From Chara braunii (lineage: Eukaryota > Streptophyta > Charophyceae > Charales > Characeae): a stretch of 64,000 bases of DNA. The stretch spans positions 155,334-219,333 of the forward strand of contig BFEA01000781.1 in NCBI GenBank assembly GCA_003427395.1. The letters are read 5' to 3'. Each line of letters opens with the position of its first letter. Position 1 is the stretch's first letter. The notes beneath the pieces are model-generated. The model was not told the DNA's origin, made no database searches, and was given only the letters and a program-made list of their open reading frames with translations. Of this stretch, positions 22,851-34,710 are shown piece by piece. Made by a program: the position numbers and the translations under genes.

Positions 22851-25800
22851 CAGTGCCACATGCAATCTCCACAACTCATCAACCTGAAAAAATCACCTGC
22901 TTGAAGGGATTCATTCTTGTTGCACTCCACCATAAGTGCGTTGTATCTTCGCTCTCCCAAACCAGTGTTAATCCACAATTGCTCGTCCGTGAAGTGGGGG
23001 CGGTCATCCGCACTGTATCATCTTCTTTTTATTCTTGGCTAGACCGCTGAAGCTCCACCACTGCCCCCGCCTAGGGCTCCCAATGGCTATGGGAAATCCG
23101 AGGGCGTCCTTAGTGGGAAGGTTGAATCTATCTTCGTCTAGTGAAAAATCAGGATATAATATTTTTGGGCTGCATCATGATCCTCTTGCTGCTTCCCTGC
23201 CCATTGAATTTCTTCCATCCACTCTCCTTGCTTCCCCCCGCAACAAGTTTTCTGCAGACTTTTTTAGTGCCCTGCAAATTTATTTCTTATCTTTGATATG
23301 GTTTAATATCTCCTTCTCCTTGTACCATAGGGCTGTCAAGTTTGTTTTAATGTGTGGTTTGGTAATGTTTGTAAATCCGCTTCCCTCGAACTCGTATGTA
23401 CACCGTTTCCACCAAATGGCCCAAAGGACCGCCTTCCTCCCTATCTCAAACATGTTGCGGGTAAAGTGGTGCCAAAACTCGCTAGTCTTATGACCATTCC
23501 ACCTGTGTACCTAGCTTCTTCCAAATGCGATTCCACCATCTTCAGGTAAGGGTCGACCCGGGGTATTGTAGGAAGACATGTTCAATGGTTTCCCTTATTC
23601 TTTCGCTGGGGAAGCCTTGGTGGTAGGACTTGCACCAAGAAAAACCTTTGTGCTCAAGGCTCGTGTGATCCATTAGTCAAACATTGGTTGGTAGACAATC
23701 GTGTTTTATCTACCACTATAGCGAGGTGATCTTGGCCGGTTTGAGGTTGTGACTTTGAAACCAGCGAATCGACCTAAGTGGCCCTCTATCAATATTCAAA
23801 TGTTTCATCCATCTTTCAATGACAGACTTGACATACCATAGGTAGCTTTAACTTCCAAATTGTACATGTTTTTTTCCCGTATTCTTTCAGTCATAGTACC
23901 CCTTCGTTCTTCATTGTCAATTTTCTGGGTCGATAGGCATATACTGTACCCAAGTTTGTGGTTGAAAAGTTTTAACTGTATGATCGAGTCGCAGACGACC
24001 CTACTTATGACGTTTCTGACATTTGTGGTTACCATCCATAATAATGTTACCAGTTGGCATTTGACATATTTAGTCGCTTCCTTACCGAGTGTCCATAGTG
24101 CACACATAAAGCATAGGGAAGCTAGGACTACATTGTTTATCATCGATGCTCTCCTAAAAATAGAGGTGTGTTTATCTTTCATTTGGTATATTTTTCCAGG
24201 ATTGGGTTGAGGAGCCAATCAACATGAGAGGTCGACTTGCCATGAGCTGTCATAGGCAATTCCAACACCTTGATCAGGGTTGCTAAGGGCATCCAATGTA
24301 TCCAGTGACTCTGACGACCTCCCTCTCTGGTAATGAATTCACCATCCAAATGCTTTATTGCCCTAGTTTACAACCATGTCCGGAACTCTACAAAAATGGT
24401 CTATGATGTGCTTGATCTTCTTCATGTTCTCATGAGATGCATCCGTCATAAGTGTTAAGTCATATGCAAGAAGGGAATACATCGGGATAACTTCCTTTGA
24501 GATAGACAAAACTTGTTGTCAGGATGACTTCCCATGAGATTCCTCTACCATAAGTATTTAGTCGTTGGTGCCTCCATAATCCTAAGAAAACGGAAGGGGG
24601 CTATGGTGTCCCCTCGTCTGACTGAGTGTTGGAGCCGAATCTTCGGAGTCAGATTGTCATTAACTTGAATTGTCGAAGTTGCACTATTGTGAAAGATATT
24701 GATCTGTTGTTTAAATTGCGGCCTAATATTCACTTTTTCCATATACTTGTTAAGATTATCAATCTATGTGGTCATAAGCTTTTTCAAATCAATAAAGATG
24801 AAGTTGATCTTTTTTTTTTTTGTCGTGCCAATTTCAGCATTTCGTTGACCAACAAAATATAATCATGTACCCCCCTTGTGTTTATGAAACCCATTTGAGC
24901 GTGATATACACGATCCTCCATCACCGATATTAACCTCTTTGCCAATGTCTTAGAGAGCATTAATAAATGGCGGTCAATAAGTCTCTAGGTTTGTAATTTT
25001 GGTTATGTACTTTATCACCTTTCTTATGGAGGAGGGTAAGGATGCTTTGGAATGCAAGCTCCCCCATTTACCCTATCTCCCACACTTTTTGGTAATAACT
25101 CATCGTATCATAAAAAATAAGGAACCGGAAAACTTCTCAAAACTCTTTGGGAAGTCTATCTATTTCGGGGGTCTTCTCCTCATCCATTTGCACCAGAGTT
25201 GCCCATATCTCCTCACACGAGTGTTTGCTGTTTCTCTGCTCCTAAGAAAGCCTCATTGATAAAAAAAGAAAGAAATTATATATTTCCTCCTACTTGACCC
25301 TAATTGTTTGCGGTTGAATGTATGAAGTGAAAAAATATTTGAAAAAATTGCATGCAATTTGTGATTAACCTGGTGTCAAGAGGACTGATGAGTCTCATAT
25401 TTTCATGAGATCTTAGTGTGCTTGAATAACAGTTCACCATGAAAGCACTCGGGCCTTATTGAAGAAGGATGCATCCATTCACCCTTCGACCATGTGTTTA
25501 GAAAAAAATTCCTATATATGAATTCTTTGTCATCCAGTTGTGAGAAATTTAGAGAGCCTTTGTTTGAGATTTTGCAAATATGTTAGATTCTTACTTAAAT
25601 CCTCCTCTTGCTCAAATTTGTGAATTTATGGTTGTGATTCTATTTCATGTGAGTATCTTTGTGATGCTATAATTTTCGAGATTTCCTTGCACGTCTTGCT
25701 AAGGAAATGCAGTCTGTCATTGAACCATTTGACTTTTGTGGGAATTTCATTTTTAACCCTCCGCCCAACAGACCCATACATTTTGTAAAAATGTAAAAAA

Positions 25801-26130
25801 ATAAGGCATTTTCAAGAGAGAGGTTTTTAATTTGTAAAAGTCGAGGTCATACTTTTGCCTAAATGATAAAACAATTGTGCACATTTTTTCTGAATGATAA
25901 AACAACTATACATACCAGGTGGTCAAACCCTTGGAATCGGTTGAAGGTTCCGCTAAGAGTAAAGCCCCCTCAAGTGCCTCCAACATTAGAATGAAATCTT
26001 CCTTGATTTGGACTGACAGGTTTCTCCTCCACTGCTTATACATGAGAAGGTTCATTTGACAAGGTGCAACTTACTTGAAGTATCTTAAATTTCGAGGAAA
26101 TTGTAGACTCCTTGGGCCACGCATTCATTC
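22851..26130 (-). mobile_element. Decayed LINE (reverse transcriptase), minus strand
   Basis: Minus-strand fragments fall in LINE ORF2 order from right to left. They include a FIFIDLKKL-type motif (about 24780-24810, RT motif A) and the frame 24545-24742 with FHNSATSTIQVNDNLT and GDTIAPFRFL (RT region after motif A). Next comes a zf-RVT-like stretch (HQGFPSERIRETIEH, about 23570-23640), then VLWAIWWKRC (about 23410-23450), matching ALWSIWRKRC in the fragment at 60.4 kb. Stops and indels are frequent. The 5' limit is a guess based on where similarity fades. Confidence 0.6.
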
Positions 26131-26289
26131 TCATAGGTGCAGAGTCTAGCGGTAGGTGATTTGGCCCGACTGACTAAGTCATGCGGCACTTGTCGCCTCA
26201 CTAGGGCGCCCCCTGCTCCGGTCTCTAGCCGATCTACGTGCTCCTACAACTCATGCGCCAAACAAATTTTACACATTGTGCTTCGTTGC

Positions 26290-26807
26290 TTATCTGTACA
26301 CCCCTTAGTCTTTTCGGGGCCCCGCCCACATACTCATGTGATTCGGTGATCCTCTCGTGATTTTTCCTTGACAACCTTTTTGCTGCATAGAGTCTCTCAA
26401 GGCTCTATTTTCTCTTGCTTGGCTGGTCCAAGATATCTTGGACTGCAGTATAGGCCCTCCTTCCTCATTTCTTTTCCCTTTTGTTTCCGAAACCTCCTCA
26501 CCTTGACCCTACTAGTGTTTGCACTAGTAGTGCTAATATTTTTCACCGCTAGATCTTGATCTTGACGGTGCATCTTGCTTTGATTGTCCATTCCTCATGT
26601 TGGCCCATAGTTTCTTTTGGACACCTAAAATCCCCTTCACTCACCCTCATTTGTCCCATCTCTTAGTCCCACCGGTAGTCCCGCCGGTAATCCCGCTGCC
26701 ACGGATCTCAATTTTTGCCTATTTTTATTTGGGCCCATCTAGTCTCCGCCATCATTCTACATATGGCCCTGTTGTTGTTGTTTGTTTGTTTGTTTGTTTG
26801 TTTGTTT

Positions 26808-26850
<43 letters not shown>

Positions 26851-27572
26851 CGAGACTCTCTAGTTCTTGTCAATTTAATCCCCCTCTTCCCATGTGTCTC
26901 AAGTGCGCCGAATATTTTCGACCATTAAATCTTCATCTCACGGTTGTCCTTTACCGTCTCATCTTGCCCCATGCTTGAGACACCTCTTTCTAGTGTTTTG
27001 AGTACGCCATAACTTATTCCCCTTGGCCTTGAAACATGTGTTCGCTTTCCATTTTGTGGTCCGTTGCATCACGAACACCTCCCTCTTAATTTTTCTTAAG
27101 ATATTTTATAATCAATTCATCCTAGGATGAATCTAGTCACAAAATGTGATCATTTTTTATGGTTAGTCGACCTTTTTTTTTTTTTTTCCTTTTTCCTTTT
27201 TCTTTCTTTTCCACTAAATCTAGACAATAGGTACATGTCAGTTCCTACGGTGCCAGTCCTTGACTTACGACTAACTCCCTCGCTCCTTCTCCTCCTCTTT
27301 TGTTTCACTCTCCCTCCTTTTTCTCGCCTTCCTATTTTTATTTTCTTTTGTTTTTGACATGACAAGTGTCAAAAAGCTGTTGAGACGGTTCTTTTTTTTT
27401 TTTTTTTTTTTTGGTTCTCCTTCGCCTCTAGAAGTTCTCCAATTTGACCTTACTAGTGCTTGCACTAGTAGTGCTAATATTTTCGTTTGCTAGATCTCGA
27501 TCTAGATGACACATCCCTCTTTGATTATTCATTCTTCATGCTGCCCCACAATTCTTTCCGGTCAACTCACGT
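26290..27572 (-). repeat. Family A LTR-like repeat, left part, interrupted by the 28-kb element
   Basis: Matches 13040-13410 (26350-26700) and 55591-56000 (26545-27010). Within it are (tttg)n plus a 40-base T-run (26776-26850), the palindrome gtccaagatatcttggac (26428-26445) and a second partial copy of the core at 27420-27569. The family resumes at 55591 and ends at 57514 with TGTCGG read on the minus strand, so the giant element is nested in it. Confidence 0.7.
27496..27569. repeat. Flanking direct duplication, left copy (74 bp)
   Basis: Identical to 55591-55664 apart from one base by eye. It ends three bases before the left LTR, while the right copy starts directly after the right LTR, so the pair has the geometry of a target-site duplication. 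Confidence 0.85.
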
Positions 27573-28121
27573 TGTCGGGCGCTTCCGTCCGACACCGCAC
27601 GTGGCAGCGCGGGACCCTCTCGGCCGCGTCACGCAGGAGTTGGACCAACCTCATCGCGAACACACAAATGGAGCTTCCTTAGGCCGCTCCGGCCGAGTGC
27701 GCCAACCATACCTCTCGCGAGCTCCTACGACAGGATAGGGCCTACGCGAGGCACAACTTACCTCCACCTTACGGGAGCTGTCACCTCCCTTCGGTGGACA
27801 TATCCCCACCGAGCTACCAGTCCACAGTACGAAAGCTACTCGGTTGCAATCGCAGAGGTGGACCAGCCGAGGGCGTTTCTCGTTCGCTGTAGCATAGGGG
27901 GTACGCGCGGTAATACGCCTATCGGACTCGCACGCAGGCCAACATCTTGGGGGGCTGAAGTCCCAAGCGTGGCTCGACGTCGGTCGACTAGGACGCATCC
28001 CACACACCACATGCACACCACTCTACGAACACAAAAAAACAAAACATACGCGCACACACACATTGCACAAACGACACAACACGAACAATGCGACAATGCT
28101 CCTTGTCCCTCGGTAGCCAAC

Positions 28122-28885
28122 CCATAACTTTCCAACGCGGAAATTGGATAGGCGTCACGCGTGAGACTTAGTATAAAACCGCGCGGACGCAGGGCTAACT
28201 CACATCGACTCGCAATGCAAATGTACGCAAGCAGTGGCAATGATGGTGTACTATGTCTTGCCCATAATCGTGCGGCCCTCGTTAATTTCGAGGGTCGCAT
28301 TCGACACTCAAGTGTCGGCTGACACACGCCTTGAGGGTTACCGCCGTGCGCGGTTGGAGACCACACCCTCTTCTCCACCCTGTGCAGAGGGGTTGAGTAA
28401 ACAACTTTAAGCTGTCATGGCGGTCGAACATCAAGGGTTTTGACTTTGACGACCGCCACGAACTATAACATCCAACCATGAAAACGTAAAAAGGAGACTC
28501 ACTCCAACCCCCATTAGCTGATGGCCCTCTAAAATGGAAAGGGGGTGGATAAGTCTAAACGACGCGCGTGCGGAGGAGGTCCGGTATCCTACCCGTAGGC
28601 TACCCGGCGTCCGGGATAATGAGGCCCGTACACGGACTCCCAAAGGCTGACCGGGCTAGTCCTCCGCCCACGCGCCGCTTCACGTTACCAAGACCCCAAG
28701 TTTACTGGCCGTGTCGCGCTCGTCGTCTCGCCGCCTGACCCATAACTCTTTTAGTGCGGGATGCGACGAGTGCCGCGCGCAAACTTAGTATAAGATCGCA
28801 AAGGCGCTGGACTTACACATACTATCTCGCTATGCAGTTCTACGCGAGTAGCCGTGATGACGGCGCATTGTGTAGTGCCCACACC
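28122..28885. repeat. Duplicated module inside the LTR
   Basis: cccataact, gacttagtataaaaccgc or aacttagtataagatcgc, then cacat...ctcgc(a/t)atgca occur at 28122-28265 and again at 28737-28885, diverged. The right LTR has the same pair at about 48195 and 48835. Both contain a TATA-like tagtataa on the plus strand. Confidence 0.6.
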
Positions 28886-29690
28886 CAAATGGCCTACTCT
28901 GAGCCAAGGGGTCCCCTTTTGGCGCTCAGGCGTTGGCTGAAGCGCGAGCCAATGGGGGTAACCCTTTGGCGCGCGCAAAACCAGCCTGAGGGCCTTTCCG
29001 TCTTCAGCACCCTGAGGTGTCCCAACGGGTGCGGGGCAAGACGGCCCCTAGGGCAGGAGGGAGTTTGGAGCGGTGGTAAGTTGTCTGGCGCATCACCAGC
29101 AACACGCTGACCCTTCCGCACGGAACTTTATCGCTTCACCAAGATGAATCGCAACAAGGAAAAGAAACAAGAATTGGCGAGGGATACCCCCCCTTCTATT
29201 CACCCCGTCCTTCAACTGACTCTTAGTACGCGGGCACTTCAGGCCACGCTAGCTCTACACGTAGGTACACATACACTGGCATATATATATGTATATGCAC
29301 GAGGGGCATAATTATGTGATGATCACTTCTCACAGTCATAGTGCGTCTCCTCCTAGCCATACATATATAAGCGACCGCAAGGCAGCCCAACCAAACCCCA
29401 AGTCTTTGAACAAACCTGCAATCACATCAAAAGTCAGACGAGAGTCCACGCACTACGCGCAGTCAACTCCAACCAGTTCCTGTACTCATACCCGTCGCTT
29501 TAGCCATGCAAACCCCAACCTTCAGCCAACCAACCTCAATTAAATACTCAGTACCTTTGTTAAATGGCCATTCAATAAAAGTCCGAGTGAAACCCTTAAC
29601 AAACAAAAAGATCACCAGGGCTAAAGCCTTTTAGGTTGAGTATGGGGAGCGAGTAGGAGTAGAGTCGTGAGCCGACAAATCGGCAACCGA

Positions 29691-29730
29691 TCTGTTATCA
29701 GTGATAACAGATGATGATCCTTGTAGGATC
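29691..29730. repeat. Two perfect hairpins in tandem (LTR)
   Basis: TCTGTTATCA-G-TGATAACAGA (29691-29711) and GATCCTTGTAGGATC (about 29716-29730). The right LTR keeps both with one base change at about 49763-49803. Confidence 0.75.
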
Positions 29731-29984
29731 AAGCTGAACTAGCCCAAGTCCTGAATCGAATGTCAAAGAAAGGCCTATACCATAAGACAGGTCAATGCCC
29801 AAGCTAAATCATCAGCATATGGGGGATGACCCTCCATAGCGCATTCTCACCCAAGTCACCTACCAATTAAATCAGAGTCTACCCCTAAGCCAGTGCCCAA
29901 CCAAAGGTAGACTAACGGCAGGATCTCCCCTATTCAGGGTGGATCGCCAAAATCGCCATCTGTCAGAATATAACCTAACTCCTC

Positions 29985-30290
29985 TAAATCAAAAAAAATT
30001 CGGCAGCGCTTCCCGTAGGAAAAGTGCCTTTTCAGAATTTATATCAGTCCGAATATGAGAACATAAATAGTCTTTGACTTTCCAAAGTCCAATTTTGTCT
30101 AACTCCTTGAATTAGCAAAAATTTGGGCAACACTCCCTTTAGAAAAGACTTTCCAGATTTTTGCTGAGCCATACATGAACTTTAGACGGGCTGAACCTTG
30201 AAAATTCAAGAATTGACTAACTTCCCGGATTTGTAGAAATTTCGGCAGCGCTTCCCGTAGAGAAAGTGGCTTACCAAAATTCATACAAAG
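29985..30290. repeat. Three diverged TTCGGCAGCGCTTCCC stem-loop units (LTR)
   Basis: Units at about 29991, 30116 and 30235 share aaatt(c/t)-gggca(g/a)c(g/a)ct-ccc and close with complementary sequence (for example aaaatttgg with ccagatttt). The same units are in the right LTR near 50065-50365, and related motifs occur at 14224 and 14375. Confidence 0.65.
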
Positions 30291-30578
30291 CCAAGTATAA
30301 CAAAAGATCCCAGAAAATATGGAAATCGATCTAAGTAAAAAAACTTCGCTCAGAAAATGCAGGAACTGACCTAACTCCTATCCCTCTAGCACGAGGCGAG
30401 CCTCTAAAGCAACTACCTGTCAACCTGACACTCAAACCAAGTAGTAGCCCCACTCAGCCTCATGCAAGCCAAACCACAAAGGTAAGTACTCTCGCCACCC
30501 CAAATCAACCTTTGCAAACAATAGCTCGTAATCTTTGGATGCTTTATTCCCTTATACCCAGCTTACATAGGGCATAAA

Positions 30579-31403
30579 GTCAAGCCGTCCAATCTTATGG
30601 AACTTGCNTGACTCAGCCATTGAGTATACAGGAACATGTAACACAACTACTTCTCTCTTCCTCTTGGGCATACGACTAGGCTGTTCATCTTAGAACAAGG
30701 CTTAGTCGCCCAAAACTGTTTAATATCCAACTTATATATACCTCTNTGAGCTTAGCGTTCAAAAGNNGGGCATAGGACCGAGCCNTTCATCTTAGAACAA
30801 GGCCCGNCCTGCCNAGGGTTACCTTCAACTATACTCTTAATTATACTCTCTTCATTTTATGATAAGCTATAGTCAGGCCGTCCAATCTTATGGAACCCAT
30901 GCCTGGCTAGCCTGTTCATAGATAGAATAATATAACGTATAGCCAAATTTTAACCTTTTGGGTTCTAGCATGTGCGAGGCATTGGGCCAGACCGTCCAAT
31001 CTTATGGAACTGGTCTGGTCCTCTGCCAGGTTCATTTCTCTCTTACCCAACTGTGTACAACATGAGTCAAAGGCCGGTTAATCTTATGGACATGCCCTGC
31101 CCTCAGAAAGGATTATCCCCTCAGAATAAAACAAAAGGGGGGCTGAGTCGTCCAATCTTATGGACTTGCTCAGACCTCCTTGATCAGAAACAAAAGAAAC
31201 AGAACAAACCCCAATCAAACCTGACAACCAAACCCTCCAATCTTATGGTACAGGTTTGGCCCCTGAAAAGTCAGCCACAGTAAAACCCTCACAGTTCAGA
31301 ACAATCAGACTGTCCAATCTTATGGAACTGGTCTGACTCTCCATGCAATTCAAAAATAAAACACAGCGGTCAGGCCGTCAAATCTTATGGAACTGGTCTG
31401 ACC
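30579..31403 (-). repeat. Array of ten covarying hairpins, conserved ATCTTA loop (3' LTR)
   Basis: Units start near 30579, 30673, 30774, 30871, 30985, 31069, 31142, 31228, 31305 and 31368, spaced 63-114 bases. Most units read stem, cgTCCA-ATCTTA-TGGAac, stem. The outer stem sequence differs in each unit yet pairs: GTCAAGC/GCNTGAC, CGACTAGG/CTTAGTCG, AGTCAGGC/GCCTGGCT, GGCCAGACC/GGTCTGGTC, CCAAACC/GGTTTGG, TCAGAC/GTCTGA. In units 2 and 3 the inner TCCA/TGGA pair is replaced by GTTC/GAAC around the same hexaloop. Unit 6 is the weakest. The sense RNA of the element would show UAAGAU in the loop. Paired change points to a structured nucleic acid. Confidence 0.85.
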
Positions 31404-31642
31404 TCATAGGACCCATTCACGCTTAGGCAAAACCACCTTTCACCCACCCTTCCCCCAGATGCGATCCCTTGTGTTCACAATCTGCCTTCATGCAATCAAC
31501 AAAAACTGAAACTGAGATTGCCCACACATTCTTTTACTTAATCTGAGTTGTGTCCTGCCAATCAACCCAAAGCCAAAATAGGGGCACATACAGTATACTC
31601 AGTCAACCATAGCAAGACGTACAAGTAGGGGTTATATCAGGG

Positions 31643-31650
31643 TATATAAA
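31643..31650 (+). promoter_or_regulatory. TATA box, plus strand (antisense to the element)
   Basis: tatataaa in the context ggg-tatataaa-ggggaagc. The same sequence is at 51717-51724 in the other LTR. It faces away from the gag-pol direction, toward the exon-like segments at 31.7-34.7 kb. Confidence 0.4.
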
Positions 31651-31679
31651 GGGGAAGCAAACGGTTACCTTTCAATTCC

Positions 31680-34600
31680 CTGCCTCCAGAGCCTCGCCTA
31701 GGCTCCGGCAGAGCTCCAGCAATCGGTGGGGCGAACCTCCCACAGTGGCCTTGGCGCGGATTACGGGTTGCAATCCCGCCTGCTGCCTTCCTCTCGACAC
31801 CAAAAAGATTAGACTTAGAGTAAGAAGGGCAGAAGGAGAGAATTTGGGACTCTCAGATCCAAGGGAGGTGCACTCTGACTCGCATGAGAGAGCCTTGTTA
31901 TCTTTCAATCGCCTGAGGGCCCCGCAATGGCGGCCAACTCACAACAGTTCGGTCAAACTTCCGACGTCAAACTGCCAAGGCCACCCCTTTTGCCGACCCC
32001 TCAACTCGTAATACCCACCTTTCTCCCCCGACTCAGTCCACCTTCTAAGTCCAAGTGCCGCCGCACTGCAGGCCGCAATAGTCAACAACCAAATGCTAGT
32101 GGCACGGAGCCATACATCACAGTCCTCGGTAGGCGATGACAATACCTCAACAGTTAGCGATAGCCCACGTGCAGCCAAACAGACGCAGTCCGCGTCTAGT
32201 CCGTAGTAGCAGTGCCCAACCCGCAGCTTTGCCCCTCACCAGATGCTTACCCACACACGCCGAAGACACAGTCCGCGGCCCCGACACCAACTACCGCGCC
32301 CGCCTCACAGGTCGAAATCAATAAGTATGCAGATGTTGAGTAAGCGGGCCCTTTGCCACGCGAGTTTAGCACGTCGTAGTACTCCTATACGACCTCCCCA
32401 CGCAAACCGGTGCGTAGCTTGACCTTTCCGGCTTCTGTGGCTTGGCAATATGGGCATGGCTCCGATCAGACAGGCGTACAGTCAGTCCCTCCCCTCTTCG
32501 CAGCCTTACACAGGCAGAATGGGCCAGCGTAGCCAGCCAAGAGCAGGCTTAGCAGTCGCTGCTGTAGCGCAGCAGTCGAAGCAACTTGCAGCAAGAACAA
32601 CAAGAACACTGCAGTACCCAACGCAAAANCGNCTGCAATCAGCGGCGATGATCACCCCCAAGCCAGAGTCGTAACTGCAGTCTCACGGCGCGCGAGCAGT
32701 CTTACTTAAAGCTGCGCAGCAGTCCGTAGTAGGCCCAACATCCGCCGTTGTAGCACCATAGCCGAGGTAAAGCTGCGGAGTCCGCAGCAAAAGGAGCAAC
32801 AAGAATGTTGCCGCTTCGCAGCCTGCCCCTCCCCCTACCGTTCCAACGAGATGGGCAAAAGTCGCAACAGATCTTCAGTCGGAACTTGCTGTGTTGCAGC
32901 TAGGCCATGGAGGCACTCCAGCCAGGTGAGCATCCCCCTTACCCCCGCGGCTTACCTTCGGTCACTTCTGTCGTCCAGATGTGCGACACAACTGCCAGTC
33001 GGTAAGCCCCTAATCCCGCGGTTCACCTCTCCCTAACTCACCTCCGTGCCCACCCTGTCGTTGCGCCTAGTGCCTGTACCAAGCTGGCTATGGAGAGCGC
33101 ATCTCCCGCTAAGAGGTAGCCAGATACGTCGGCCCGTTAATGGGCAGTACTAGCTCCGACGACGACCGTGGGAATGGCTTCCACGACAACCAGCCCAATC
33201 GTGGTGATGGCTCAGAGAGTTTTTGCGCGCGTCAAAAAAAGGCATTACCCTCACCGATAGGTGGAGCGAAATCGAATGAATCTTCCGTTAGAACGCGGAA
33301 ACATACACTGCTTATTGTGGCCTTATGAGCAGGGAGATGGCGAGGGGCCACTCCGTCCGACACGCCGAGCAGCTTACCGGGGGACCAGGTAAGTCTTCAA
33401 CCCCGCAACTAGCTCCACGCTACTTCCACTGGTAGCACCTACATGGTCGAATGAATCTGTCCCTAGAACGCGGGCAGGTTCACTCCCTATTCTATATAGC
33501 AACATACTACTCTCCCCTGGCGCAACTTCCCTACTGACTACCTCAAAGGCTAACCGTTAGACTCTAAATCTGATACCGCCATCATACTTGCGCCGCCCAA
33601 AAACCCCCATTACGACACTTGCTTCACCCGATCTCGCCACGGATCGGGTAAGAACTCGATCCTTCTTCCCTCACCATCACTCCTCCCGCCATGGCTCATC
33701 GCAGCCCCTCCCTCTTCTAACTATTCACACACTAACTTTCTACTGATTATGATCCCGGATTCGAGGTCGCCGGGTCGAAAACCTCTGGTCCGAGTCCTCT
33801 CACAAAACGGGCGAGATCAGCAATCCCCCCTTTGCTCCCCTCGTCTCCGTTCCTCCGCCATAGCCCGACGCGCCTCCTTCCTCACTAACCTCACTGCCTA
33901 CTCATTATCTACCCGATCCGGCTTCATATTTGAGGTCGCGCACCTCCGAAACCCATACCTTGACTCCCCCTCCGTCCAAATCCGTTCTCCTATGGATGAG
34001 CTGCACCCCTCCTCCATCGCTGTTCCCCTCTCTGCTGCTGCGCATGCATCTAGNGCCAATACCCGTCCGGGTCCATTTCCCCCACTTACCCTTTTTCCTC
34101 CTGCCCGGCACCCTTCCGCCCAACCTCACCGTGCTAGCGCTCGTCGCCCGCTGCTGCCCGCTGCGTTATCTTTCGCCTTGCTAGCAAGCTTAATGCCCTG
34201 TCGCTCGCTGTGTTGCTGCCCCGTTCAATGCTACCGGCACCGCCCAGCCCGGCCAGTCCGTCCGGTATGGCGGAGTGCTGCCCGGTCTGCACCGCTACCT
34301 CAGTTCTGGCTCCAAGGGCAGTCCGCGGGCAAGCTCAGTGCCCCGCCACTTCGCCTCACCCGCAATGCCCCGCCTTGCTCCTCATGCCTAGTGCCCGTCG
34401 CCCCTCCACCCCCCTGCGCACGTTGGCAGAGGCTGCCCGACGGGTCCTGCTGTGCGGAAGGGAGCCAGCCACTACCTGGCTCGTACGGTCTTTCACCACC
34501 TATCTCCTGAGTCCGACTCTGTTCAGCAGGCTACCGCCACAGCCTCTTCCGCACGTCTTTACCTATGTGGAGCGCTGGCCCCTCGGGTCCCCGGCGGCCA

Positions 34601-34710
34601 AAATCTCTCCCTGAGACAACTGGCCGCGGAACTAGGGGCTCGGCCCGCTGCCAAGCCTAAGCGTGCCTTTGTGGACCGGGCCTGGTACGCCCTTCCGCGG
34701 TAGCAGCAAA
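31680..34710 (+). other. Exon-like plus-strand segments inside the LTR
   Basis: Downstream of the TATA box are short open segments (from 31745, 31927, 32450, 33140 and 33749) rich in Ser, Gln, Pro and Ala. Two of several consensus-like splice donors are gccag-GTGAGC (GT at 32926) and gaccag-GTAAGT (GT at 33389). One segment before the second donor reads GITLTDRWSEIE then NAETYTAYCGLMSREMARGH in a frame with two stops. The whole set recurs in the right LTR at 51.7-54.8 kb. No family is recognised. It could be a captured host gene or antisense retroelement gene, or only chance open frames in GC-rich DNA. Confidence 0.3.

Noticed and set aside
30579-31403. CRISPR-like array (regular repeats, variable spacers)
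   Set aside because: Repeats are short hairpins with unit-specific stems, spacing varies 63-114 bases, no cas genes are present, and the context is a eukaryotic LTR.
33749-34701. Plus-strand Pro/Ala/Leu-rich proteins in the LTR (and the copy at 54016-54701)
   Set aside because: Not listed as genes: the frame lengths differ between the two LTR copies because of indels, as expected for non-coding GC-rich DNA. Kept only as part of the exon-like region.
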